The translations under genes and the position numbers were made by a program. The notes beneath the pieces are model-generated. The model was given only the letters and a program-made list of their open reading frames with translations. It was not told the DNA's origin and made no database searches. From NCBI GenBank assembly GCA_018882825.1, contig VERC01000181.1:1-5193 (forward strand): a stretch of 5,193 bases of DNA, read 5' to 3'. This DNA is from Acidimicrobiia bacterium (GTDB lineage Bacteria > Actinomycetota > Acidimicrobiia > Acidimicrobiales > Acidimicrobilacustridaceae). How positions within the stretch are numbered: position 1 is the first letter of the stretch; every line of letters starts with the position of its first letter. Below are positions 1-5,157 of this stretch, piece by piece.

Positions 1-411
1 TTCCAGGCCCCCGACCGGGTGGCGCAGTCGATCACACGCCCCGGTTCGCCGGCCATCGCCATGGTGCTCGACGGCGGCAGCGTGTTCCTGAAGGATCCGT
101 CCTCCGGGAAGTGGGTCACACAGTCATCGGCCTCCACCGGTGCCGTCGACCTGCGGCGATCGTTCGCCGCCCTGTCGCAGGCCGAGGGAGCGAAGGTCGA
201 GGGATCGACCGCCACGTTCACCCTGAGCGGTGACGCCGCCCGGGCCTTCGCCGGCGACGACGTGTCGGGACCGGTGGCCATCACCGCCACACTCGGAACG
301 GTCGGTCTGGCCCAGATCGCCTACGAGGCCAACCTCGGTGGTCGATCGATGCGGGTCACCATCGACTACGCCGCCGTCGGAACTGCACCGGCGGTGACGC
401 TCCCTGTCTGA
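1..411 (+). CDS. C-terminal part of a probable LppX/LprG-like (LolA-fold) lipoprotein, 5'-truncated by the window
   Basis: Frame 1 is open from the first base and ends at TGA 409-411, giving 136 visible residues. It begins FQAPDRVAQSITRPG, so the GTG at 19 is internal and the true start and any signal peptide lie upstream of the window. The chain alternates short beta strands and turns: a VFLKDPSSGKWV strand pair near residues 28-39, then ITATLGTVGLAQIAYEANL, and an ending strand RVTIDYAAVG. An APDRV-type motif followed by a two-layer beta pattern and a last strand with a hydrophobic tail recalls actinobacterial LppX/LprA/F/G lipoproteins, which bind or carry lipids in the cell envelope. That assignment is pattern recognition only; another exported beta-rich protein is possible. 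The gene converges on the minus-strand dioxygenase with a single base between the stop codons. Confidence 0.75.
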   Translation, partial: FQAPDRVAQSITRPGSPAIAMVLDGGSVFLKDPSSGKWVTQSSASTGAVDLRRSFAALSQAEGAKVEGSTATFTLSGDAARAFAGDDVSGPVAITATLGTVGLAQIAYEANLGGRSMRVTIDYAAVGTAPAVTLPV

Positions 412-423
412 GTCAGACCGGGA
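401..423. terminator. Inverted repeat across two convergent stop codons, candidate bidirectional terminator
   Basis: The core GTCTGA-G-TCAGAC (406-418) is a perfect dyad. The arms continue after one mismatch (405/419) as TCCC (401-404) and GGGA (420-423). The two TGA stops, plus strand 409-411 and minus strand 413-415, are part of the palindrome. Read as RNA, either strand could form a stem with a three-base loop (AGT or ACT), 5 bp, a mismatch and 4 bp. There is no U-tract on either side, so intrinsic termination is unproven. Because TGA/TCA are themselves complementary, part of the symmetry comes free from the convergent layout. Confidence 0.4.
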
Positions 424-1312
424 CGTTCAACGTGACGGTCATGCCCGAGGTGGCATCGCCGGTGACGGTGCCCAACTGGGTCTGCCATCCATCGCGGAAC
501 ACCATGTCGCGGGTCAGCGAGGTGCGCTGCAGGTTCGTCGCGCTCGTGCCGTATCCCGAGGTTCCGTACACCGCAGCGCACGCATCCTGGGGAAGGGCCA
601 ACTGCGACGTCGACACGGCATTGCGGGCCGAGGTGGCCTTGGCCAGTGTCGGGTACACCTCGAAGTGCACGTGCGGCCAGCGGCCGTCGTAGCAACCCGG
701 GAACACCGTGGTGAAGGTGACCCAGCCATCGGCATCGGCCTGCTGGACGCCACGGAGCCAGTTCTGGTTGGTGGCCCCGGCCGAGTAGAGCGAGTACTTG
801 CCATCGGGACTGGCATGCCACGCGTACATCGCCGCACCGGCGTAGGGCACACATCCGCGGGCGATGTCGAGCACCTTGAACCGCATGGTGAGAGGAACAC
901 CCGAGACCGAACCCGACATCGACCCGAAACTGGTCGTGATGTCACGGCGCACCACGCCCGACTGGGTGAGCACGTCGGGGCCGTTGGTGCCATCGGCGGG
1001 ATAGGGGCCAGCCGTCTCGGTCGGGATCTTCGTGCACGAGCCAGCCGACCCGACGTCGGAGCCGTCGGCCAGCGTGGTGGTGGAACCGTTCAACATCGTG
1101 GTCACGGTCGTGACCGTCGAACGAGCCGTGGTCGAGCCACAGGCGGCCAATGCCACGGCACCCAACCCGCCGCTCACCAGCCACAGGGCTCGCCTCCGGT
1201 CGACGAACCGTGGGAGATCACGGTCGATGCCACCGAAATCGTCGAGGTCGTCGTGTGGTTCGTGCTCGCCACGAGCAACGGGAACCGGCGGGAAGTCGTC
1301 TGGCGTCATCAC
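413..1312 (-). CDS. Exported lipoprotein of the intradiol ring-cleavage dioxygenase superfamily
   Basis: The protein has 299 residues. An acidic 38-residue head precedes DRRRALWLVSGG, a twin-arginine-like signal (R39-R41), then a hydrophobic stretch and the lipobox LAAC with lipid-acceptor Cys58. A Ser/Thr-rich linker (59-91) leads to the catalytic-type domain (about 93-299). There TAGPYPADG (100-108) and the core with DGKY173, PGCY208, R211, H214 and H216 match the Tyr-Tyr-His-His non-heme Fe(III) site of protocatechuate/catechol dioxygenases (Tyr408, Tyr447, Arg457, His460, His462 in PcaH numbering). The family cleaves catecholic rings between the hydroxyls. Secreted forms are known, such as Streptomyces SACTE_2871. 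Four further cysteines (93, 154, 207, 245) could form disulfides, as suits an exported protein. The start is GTG 1312 or the adjacent ATG 1309; neither has a visible SD. Substrate unknown; actual dioxygenase activity is inferred. Confidence 0.9.
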   Translation of the reverse strand: MMTPDDFPPVPVARGEHEPHDDLDDFGGIDRDLPRFVDRRRALWLVSGGLGAVALAACGSTTARSTVTTVTTMLNGSTTTLADGSDVGSAGSCTKIPTETAGPYPADGTNGPDVLTQSGVVRRDITTSFGSMSGSVSGVPLTMRFKVLDIARGCVPYAGAAMYAWHASPDGKYSLYSAGATNQNWLRGVQQADADGWVTFTTVFPGCYDGRWPHVHFEVYPTLAKATSARNAVSTSQLALPQDACAAVYGTSGYGTSATNLQRTSLTRDMVFRDGWQTQLGTVTGDATSGMTVTLNVPV

Positions 1313-1320
1313 GCCATCAT

Positions 1321-1369
1321 CGTCGGTCAGGGTCGGAATCGGGTAAGACCCGATCCCGACCCGCCGACG
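1321..1369 (-). terminator. Large hairpin between the Ig-like lipoprotein stop and the dioxygenase start
   Basis: The inner arms 1330-1344 and 1348-1362 pair over 15 positions with one mismatch (1337/1355) around a 3-base loop (1345-1347). An outer 6-bp layer, CGTCGG 1321-1326 with CCGACG 1364-1369, pairs across a small internal loop. The structure lies 4 bases beyond the lipoprotein TGA (1374-1376) and ends 8 bases before the dioxygenase GTG. This is too long and regular to be casual even in GC-rich DNA. It may terminate the lipoprotein transcript, but no U-tract follows. It could instead be an intercistronic stability or translation-control element in a shared mRNA. Confidence 0.65.
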
Positions 1370-1373
1370 TCGA

Positions 1374-1802
1374 TCACTGGACGGTGATGGTGAAGGTGGT
1401 CGGGGTCCCCATGCCGTTCATCGAGCCCTTGAACACGACACTGACCTTGGCCACGCCGGTTCCCACGGCCTTGCCACCGGCATTCTGCGTGGAGGTACCC
1501 ACCGACTTGCCCTCGCTGGTGACCTCGAAGACCTTGGTGTTGTCGCTGGTGGCCACGAATGATCCTCCCGACGCGGGCTGGCCCATGTCGAAGGTGACGA
1601 TCTGTCCGACCTTGACCGTGGCCGAGGTGTTGTTCGGGTTGAGGATCACGGGGGCGGTGACGTTGCCTCCGATACCGCCGCCACTGACCGTGGACGAGCT
1701 CGAGGAGCCGCTGTCCTTCTTCGAGTCCGAACACCCGGCGACGGCCAGAGCCGCCACGGACAGGGTCACGACACCGGCGACGGCGAGACTGCGGATCTTC
1801 AT
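1374..1802 (-). CDS. Small lipoprotein with a probable Ig-like beta-sandwich domain, function unknown
   Basis: The protein has 142 residues. MKIRSLAVAG starts a classic Sec lipoprotein signal peptide: a basic n-region, a hydrophobic core, and lipobox VAGC with Cys24. After cleavage comes a charged and Ser-rich tether (SDSKKDSGSSSSSTVSGGG, about 25-43). The remaining ~95 residues hold regular beta strands: ATVKVGQIVTFDMG (61-74), SFVATSDNTKVFEVT (81-95), then GTGVAKVSVVFKG (114-126) and TTFTITVQ at the C-terminus. The VGQ-VTF, GVAKVSV and closing TFTITV pattern resembles bacterial Ig-like or chagasin-like (I42) folds, but I cannot assign a family. The ATG at 1802 is chosen because AGGAGG lies just upstream and the signal peptide begins there. 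The open frame continues to 2258, but that part overlaps the dehydrogenase gene. The position, 61 bases before the dioxygenase lipoprotein, suggests a surface partner; this is inference. Confidence 0.85.
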   Translation of the reverse strand: MKIRSLAVAGVVTLSVAALAVAGCSDSKKDSGSSSSSTVSGGGIGGNVTAPVILNPNNTSATVKVGQIVTFDMGQPASGGSFVATSDNTKVFEVTSEGKSVGTSTQNAGGKAVGTGVAKVSVVFKGSMNGMGTPTTFTITVQ

Positions 1803-1804
1803 GG

Positions 1805-1812
1805 TTCCTCCT
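1805..1812 (-). promoter_or_regulatory. Strong Shine-Dalgarno deciding the Ig-like lipoprotein start
   Basis: On the minus strand the sequence reads AGGAGGAACC-ATG, with AGGAGG at 1812-1807 and four bases before the ATG. This rules against the longer upstream reading of the same frame. Confidence 0.8.
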
Positions 1813-1819
1813 CGATGAG

Positions 1820-1835
1820 TGGTCCGGTCGGACCA
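1820..1835. promoter_or_regulatory. Perfect 7+2+7 dyad, candidate operator of the Ig-like lipoprotein gene
   Basis: TGGTCCG-GT-CGGACCA has perfect 7-base arms around a 2-base centre, so it suits a dimeric DNA-binding protein better than an RNA hairpin. It begins 18 bases upstream of the lipoprotein ATG. On the minus strand a TANNNT hexamer (TACGTT, 1849-1844) stands 8 bases upstream of it, which would place the dyad at about the transcription start. The TGGT...ACCA ends recall GntR-type operators, but no regulator is encoded in the window. The promoter assignment is tentative. Confidence 0.4.
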
Positions 1836-1849
1836 TCCGGGGCAACGTA

Positions 1850-1868
1850 GTCCGGCAGCGCGCCGGAC
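1850..1868. other. Stem-loop in the gap after the alcohol dehydrogenase: weak terminator or second operator
   Basis: GTCCGGC (1850-1856) and GCCGGAC (1862-1868) form a perfect 7-bp stem with a 5-base loop, 38 bases beyond the dehydrogenase stop. No U-tract follows. It shares GTCCGG with the neighbouring dyad at 1820-1835 and directly abuts the candidate -10 TACGTT, so an operator role is as plausible as termination. Confidence 0.4.
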
Positions 1869-1906
1869 ACTCGGCACCCCGACATCACCCAGACCGACCC
1901 GATCGG

Positions 1907-3034
1907 TCAGTGGATGATGACGCCCCGGATGTTCTTGCCGTCGCGCATGTCCTGGTAACCCTCGTTGATCTGGTCGAGGGAGTAGGTGCGGGTGATCATC
2001 GAATCCAGGTCCAACTGGCCCTTGCGATAGAGCTCGGCCAGACGCGGGATGTCGGCCCGGGGGTTGGCCGACCCGAACAGCGAACCCACCACCTGCTTCT
2101 CGCTCAGGGTCAGGTCGATCAACGGGATGTTGTTGCTCGGCTCGGTCCAGGGATGGATGTTGGTGACGACGACACGACCACGCTTCGACGTGATGGCCAT
2201 GATCGACGCCATCAGGTCGCCCTCCCCGACGCCCATCGTGCAGATCACCTTGTTGCACATGCGGCCCCAGGTCTCCTGCTGGATCAACTCGAAGGCCGAG
2301 GCCACGTCGGTGGCGGTGTGGGTGGCGCCGAACTTCTGGGCCATCTCGCGCTTCATCTCCACCGGATCGATGGCGAAGATGCGCTCGGCACCGGCCAACT
2401 TGGCGCCCTGCACCGCGGCCGAACCCAGACCACCGACACCGATCACGGCCACGTTGTCACCGGGCGAGATCTCGGCGGCGTAGACCGCCGAACCCCAACC
2501 GGTGGTGGCGCCGCAGCCGAGGAGCACGAGCTTGTCGAGCGGGAGGTCGGGCAGCACCTTGACCGCGGACCATTCGTGCACGACCGAGTGCGTCGCGAAC
2601 GTGCCGAGCCCGGCCATGATCAGCGCGTCGACGCTGTCGCCATCGGCATTCTGCACGTGGATGCGGGAGGTGCCGTCCATCATCCGGCCGCCCATGACCA
2701 TGGCCCCGTTGTCACACAGGTTGGAGTGACCTTCGGCGCACGACGGGCACTGACCGCACACGGCGACGAACGAGTAGACGACATGGTCGCCGGGCGCGAA
2801 CTCGCGCACCTCGGGGCCGACGGCCTCGACGATCCCCGCACCTTCGTGACCGGCGATCCACGGGTAACCACCGTGGGGCATGTCACCGGTGAGGAAGTGC
2901 TCGTCGGAGTGGCACAGACCCGAGGCCACGTTGCGGACGAGGAGCTCGCGACCCTGCGGTTGATCGATCTCGACGTCGGTGACCGTCCACTCGGTGGCGC
3001 CCTCGTGCATCATCATCGCCGCTCTGGCCTTCAT
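1907..3034 (-). CDS. NDMA-dependent (nicotinoprotein) zinc alcohol dehydrogenase, Rxyl_3153 type
   Basis: This is a 375-residue cytosolic medium-chain dehydrogenase that should oxidise an alcohol to an aldehyde with tightly bound NAD(H). Catalytic zinc ligands are Cys41 (GLCHSD), His63 with Glu64 (GHE), and Cys174 (LGCGATTGWG). The structural zinc lobe is complete: Cys93, Cys96, Cys99, Cys107. The Rossmann motif GVGGLG (199-204) is followed by AIDP with Asp223, typical of NAD rather than NADP binding. The order and the wording around these motifs match the NDMA-dependent Rxyl_3153 family. Members of that family co-occur with mycofactocin, which re-oxidises the trapped cofactor. The start is ATG 3034 (MKARAAMMMHEG) because GAGGAGG lies four bases upstream; the 16-residue Arg/Gly-rich upstream extension of the frame is not expected to be translated. 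Length and residues are normal. The alcohol substrate cannot be read from the sequence. A plain NAD-coupled zinc dehydrogenase is the alternative. Confidence 0.92.
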   Translation of the reverse strand: MKARAAMMMHEGATEWTVTDVEIDQPQGRELLVRNVASGLCHSDEHFLTGDMPHGGYPWIAGHEGAGIVEAVGPEVREFAPGDHVVYSFVAVCGQCPSCAEGHSNLCDNGAMVMGGRMMDGTSRIHVQNADGDSVDALIMAGLGTFATHSVVHEWSAVKVLPDLPLDKLVLLGCGATTGWGSAVYAAEISPGDNVAVIGVGGLGSAAVQGAKLAGAERIFAIDPVEMKREMAQKFGATHTATDVASAFELIQQETWGRMCNKVICTMGVGEGDLMASIMAITSKRGRVVVTNIHPWTEPSNNIPLIDLTLSEKQVVGSLFGSANPRADIPRLAELYRKGQLDLDSMITRTYSLDQINEGYQDMRDGKNIRGVIIH

Positions 3035-3054
3035 GTCGCCTCCTCGTCGGCGAC
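3035..3054 (-). promoter_or_regulatory. Alcohol dehydrogenase ribosome binding site held in a small hairpin
   Basis: The minus strand reads GAGGAGG-CGAC-ATG, with the SD at 3045-3039, which fixes the start at 3034. The same bases lie in a perfect inverted repeat: GTCGCC (3054-3049) pairs with GGCGAC (3040-3035) around the 8-base loop GACGAGGA. The first four bases of AGGAGG are in the loop and its last two Gs are in the stem, directly against the ATG. The SD is certain by sequence; a regulatory role for the stem is speculative. Confidence 0.7.
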
Positions 3055-3067
3055 GCCCCCGCGTCGC

Positions 3068-3112
3068 TCCGGGTCCCGACACTAGGACACGACGCCACCG
3101 CCCGGACCCGGA
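3068..3112. other. Inverted repeat in the DUF2889-dehydrogenase gap, candidate terminator
   Basis: TCCGGGTCC (3068-3076) and GGACCCGGA (3104-3112) are perfect 9-base arms separated by 27 bases; a second GGACCCG copy (3110-3116) overlaps the right arm. It lies 12 bases beyond the DUF2889 stop on the minus strand. A TANNNT hexamer (TAGTGT, 3084-3079) inside the loop could be a -10 of the dehydrogenase gene, but no good -35 stands upstream. Such repeats are easier to get by chance in this C/G-rich tract. Confidence 0.35.
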
Positions 3113-3124
3113 CCCGCCCCCGAT

Positions 3125-3913
3125 TCAGCGATCGGTGCCGAGCGAGACCCAGGCGGTGGCCGGAGGCACGGGCGTGCCGGGCGGCTCGGCATCGGTGGCG
3201 CGCGCCGTTCCCCGGTTGCGGCGGGCGAGGTGCACGATCTCGGGTCGGTAGGAGTGGCAGGAGTCCACCGGATTGCCACCCTGGGTGGCGTCGGTCCACA
3301 CATCCATGTCGAGGCCCCGTCCGAGGCCGATGGTCGAGGCCCGACGCATGATGGCGGCCGCCTCCCGATCGTCGGCCGACAGCTCGGCGATCCATGCCGA
3401 GAACGAACGGGCGTCGAGGGGGCGGCCGGCGAAGCGACCGGAGCGGGGATCGTCGACGATGCCTTCGGCCCCGATCACCCAGGTGGCCCACTCGACGCCG
3501 TCGATCGACATCGTGATGGTGCGCTCGGGCGCGCCGATGTCCCACATCCGCACCTCGTGGTCGCGGGCCGAGCCCCGCACTGCCGCAGCGGCGGCGATCA
3601 CGGCCAGATCGGTGGTGTGCACGCACTGCACCGACCGCGAGCCGATCCACTGCCGCACGCCGCCCACCTCGGTGAGTCCCGTCCCGACCAGCGAGGCGAG
3701 TGCCCGAGCACCGTCGGGGCAGGTCGACCACGGCGTGCGCTCGGCGGCGACGTCGACGGCGGTCACCACTCCGGCCTCGTGATGGAGTCGGAGCGCGAAG
3801 TGATGGACGAAGTCCTCCATGGCCGCAGCCACGACTCCGGCCGACGGGCGCGTCTCGATGCGCCGCCGGTAGACGGCATCGGTGGGTTCGATGACGAAGA
3901 CGCGATCGGTCAT
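3125..3913 (-). CDS. DUF2889 family protein, function unknown
   Basis: The protein has 262 residues, with no signal peptide or membrane segment, so it is probably cytosolic. It has the wording I associate with DUF2889: YRRRIETR (15-22), AAAMEDFVHHFALRLHHEAG (29-48), PWSTCP (61-66), a CVHTTDLAVIAAAAA block (97-111), and a C-terminal DSCHSYRPE (217-225). No function is established for the family as far as I know. Invariant-looking His37/His38, Cys65, Cys97, His99, Asp102 and Cys219 might form a metal or active site; that is inference. About 30 C-terminal residues are Pro/Ala/Thr-rich and look disordered. The start ATG 3913 has no visible SD (upstream minus-strand bases ACGGTCGCGGCCACG), and an 11-bp hairpin ends 15 bases before it. 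The next gene upstream on the strand, the amidohydrolase, stops 52 bases away. A shared pathway is possible but not shown. Confidence 0.85.
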   Translation of the reverse strand: MTDRVFVIEPTDAVYRRRIETRPSAGVVAAAMEDFVHHFALRLHHEAGVVTAVDVAAERTPWSTCPDGARALASLVGTGLTEVGGVRQWIGSRSVQCVHTTDLAVIAAAAAVRGSARDHEVRMWDIGAPERTITMSIDGVEWATWVIGAEGIVDDPRSGRFAGRPLDARSFSAWIAELSADDREAAAIMRRASTIGLGRGLDMDVWTDATQGGNPVDSCHSYRPEIVHLARRNRGTARATDAEPPGTPVPPATAWVSLGTDR

Positions 3914-3928
3914 CGTGGCCGCGACCGT

Positions 3929-3955
3929 CGGCGGACGGGACGCACCCGTCCGCCG
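3929..3955 (-). terminator. Perfect 11-bp hairpin between the amidohydrolase and DUF2889
   Basis: CGGCGGACGGG (3929-3939) and CCCGTCCGCCG (3945-3955) pair perfectly around the loop ACGCA. It lies 10 bases beyond the amidohydrolase TGA (3966-3968). No U-tract follows on the minus strand; the next bases are ACGGTCGCGG. It resembles the U-less terminators proposed for high-GC actinobacteria. It may equally be an intercistronic element, because the DUF2889 ATG is only 15 bases further on. Confidence 0.65.
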
Positions 3956-3965
3956 CTCATCGTGC

Positions 3966-5147
3966 TCAGCCCGGTCGACGGACGACGAGTGACGCGCAGT
4001 TGTCGTGCATGATCAACTGCTGCTCGGCCTCGGAGAAGCCGGCCTCGGTGAGGTCACCGATGAAGGTGAACGGATCGGCCAGTCCCTCGGTGTGGGGCCA
4101 GTCCGAACCGAGCATCAGCCGATCGGCACCCATGACATCGCGCAACTGGTCGAGCTCGTCCTCGTAGAACGGCGACACCCACACGTTCTGCTTGAACTGC
4201 TCGACCGGGTCGTTGGCGAACATCGACGGTGCCTGGGAGTGGATCTTCTTCATCCGCTTGAGCAGCGGACGCACCCAGTTGGCCCCGGTCTCGACCGTGG
4301 CGAACCGGATGCGCGGGAAGCGATCCATGAGGCCATGGAGGATCAGCGCTGCGAACGTGTCGGCCACGGCGTCGTGTGACAGGGCCTGGCGCAGCGGCTC
4401 GAACTTGTGGGCCTCCATCTCCGACTTCTCACCCCACATCGTGATGAGGTCGTAGTAGGCGTTGGCACCTCCGTGATACACGACGGTGACTCCAGCCTCC
4501 TGCACCCGGGCCCAGAACGGGTCGAAGCGGGGATCAGCGGGTGACTTGAGTCCCTCGGTGGTGCGCACCGGACCGGTGCCGACCAGCACGCAGCGCGCGT
4601 CGCGATCGAGCGCCCACTCCAGCTCGCGCACTGCGTTGTCGATGTCACCGAGCACCATGACGGGGGTGGCGAAGATGGTCTCCTCGTAGGCGAAGCCCCA
4701 GTCCTCGTCGAGCCAACGATTGAAGGCGCGGAAGGCAGCCTGGGCCGCGGGCAGATCGTCGTGAAGCGCGTTCTCCATGCCGACGGCCAGCGTCGGGAAG
4801 AACAGCGCGCCATCGATGTGCATGTCGGCCATCACCTTGAGCCGGATCTCACGATCGCGGTACGCCGGATCGCAGGGCTCGAGGTCACCGAACAGGTCCT
4901 TGACACTGTCGCCCTTCGGGTTGCGACCGCGGAAGTACTGCTCGAGGCTGCCCGGGGCCGAGAGACGATCGAAGGTGGGGTTCGGGATGAAGCGGTTGAC
5001 CTTGCCACCGACGAGCAGCATCTGCTTGCCGTTGACCTCGGCCCACTGCATGCAGCGGTGCCGGAACTCGGGCTCGATGTGGCGGGTGAACGCATCGAGC
5101 GACTCGTAGTAGTGATTGTCGGCATCGAACACGGATGTGATGGGCAT
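3966..5147 (-). CDS. Amidohydrolase-2 family metal-dependent hydrolase or decarboxylase
   Basis: The protein has 393 residues, is cytosolic, and has a TIM-barrel-type layout. The first strand ends FDADNHYYE with Asp10 and His12 as likely metal ligands, the counterpart of the HxH motif in other members. Later come VVYHGGAN with His225, TVETGAN with Glu286 near a barrel strand, and LMLGSDWPHTEG (345-355), where Asp349 is the expected last-strand metal/catalytic aspartate and His352 follows. The end, LIMHDNCASLV, is the usual family tail (HxNxxxL). The superfamily (PF04909) includes ACMSD and gamma-resorcylate type decarboxylases as well as hydrolases; the DADNHYYE-type actinobacterial group is not assigned a substrate that I can name. 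The start is ATG 5147, since AGGGGGA lies three bases upstream. An in-frame ATG at 5168 would add only MNRPGGP and would place that SD inside the gene. It is probably the first gene of the minus-strand run seen here; its promoter is largely beyond the window. Confidence 0.9.
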   Translation of the reverse strand: MPITSVFDADNHYYESLDAFTRHIEPEFRHRCMQWAEVNGKQMLLVGGKVNRFIPNPTFDRLSAPGSLEQYFRGRNPKGDSVKDLFGDLEPCDPAYRDREIRLKVMADMHIDGALFFPTLAVGMENALHDDLPAAQAAFRAFNRWLDEDWGFAYEETIFATPVMVLGDIDNAVRELEWALDRDARCVLVGTGPVRTTEGLKSPADPRFDPFWARVQEAGVTVVYHGGANAYYDLITMWGEKSEMEAHKFEPLRQALSHDAVADTFAALILHGLMDRFPRIRFATVETGANWVRPLLKRMKKIHSQAPSMFANDPVEQFKQNVWVSPFYEDELDQLRDVMGADRLMLGSDWPHTEGLADPFTFIGDLTEAGFSEAEQQLIMHDNCASLVVRRPG

Positions 5148-5150
5148 TGG

Positions 5151-5157
5151 TCCCCCT
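5151..5157 (-). promoter_or_regulatory. Shine-Dalgarno deciding the amidohydrolase start
   Basis: The minus strand reads CCAGGGGGACCA-ATG, with AGGGGGA at 5157-5151. It supports the ATG at 5147 over the in-frame ATG at 5168. Confidence 0.6.

Noticed and set aside
665..1387. 240-residue plus-strand open frame opposite the dioxygenase
   Set aside because: Arg/Gly/His-rich low-complexity product without motifs, antisense to a gene with a full catalytic signature.
1803..2258. Same-frame extension of the small lipoprotein upstream to 2258 (294 residues)
   Set aside because: It runs through the dehydrogenase gene in another frame, is rich in Arg/Gly/His, and would bury a proper signal peptide and SD at 1802.
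3035..3082. Longer dehydrogenase start adding 16 residues
   Set aside because: The extension is Arg/Gly-rich and would place the strong SD (3045-3039) inside the gene.
1910..3085. 391-residue open frame on the plus strand opposite the dehydrogenase
   Set aside because: It mirrors the real gene almost end to end; its His/Asp/Gly/Val-rich composition is typical of an antisense shadow in GC-rich DNA, and it shows no domain.
3104..3116. Tandem GGACCC copies as a possible direct-repeat operator
   Set aside because: Only two overlapping 6-base copies in a simple C/G-rich tract; expected by chance.
2883..3731. 282-residue minus-strand open frame overlapping DUF2889 and the dehydrogenase start
   Set aside because: It overlaps two well-supported genes in another frame and has the Arg-rich composition of a frame-shifted reading.
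3230..4012. 260-residue plus-strand open frame opposite DUF2889
   Set aside because: Antisense shadow spanning a gene end and an intergenic hairpin; no recognisable motif or SD.
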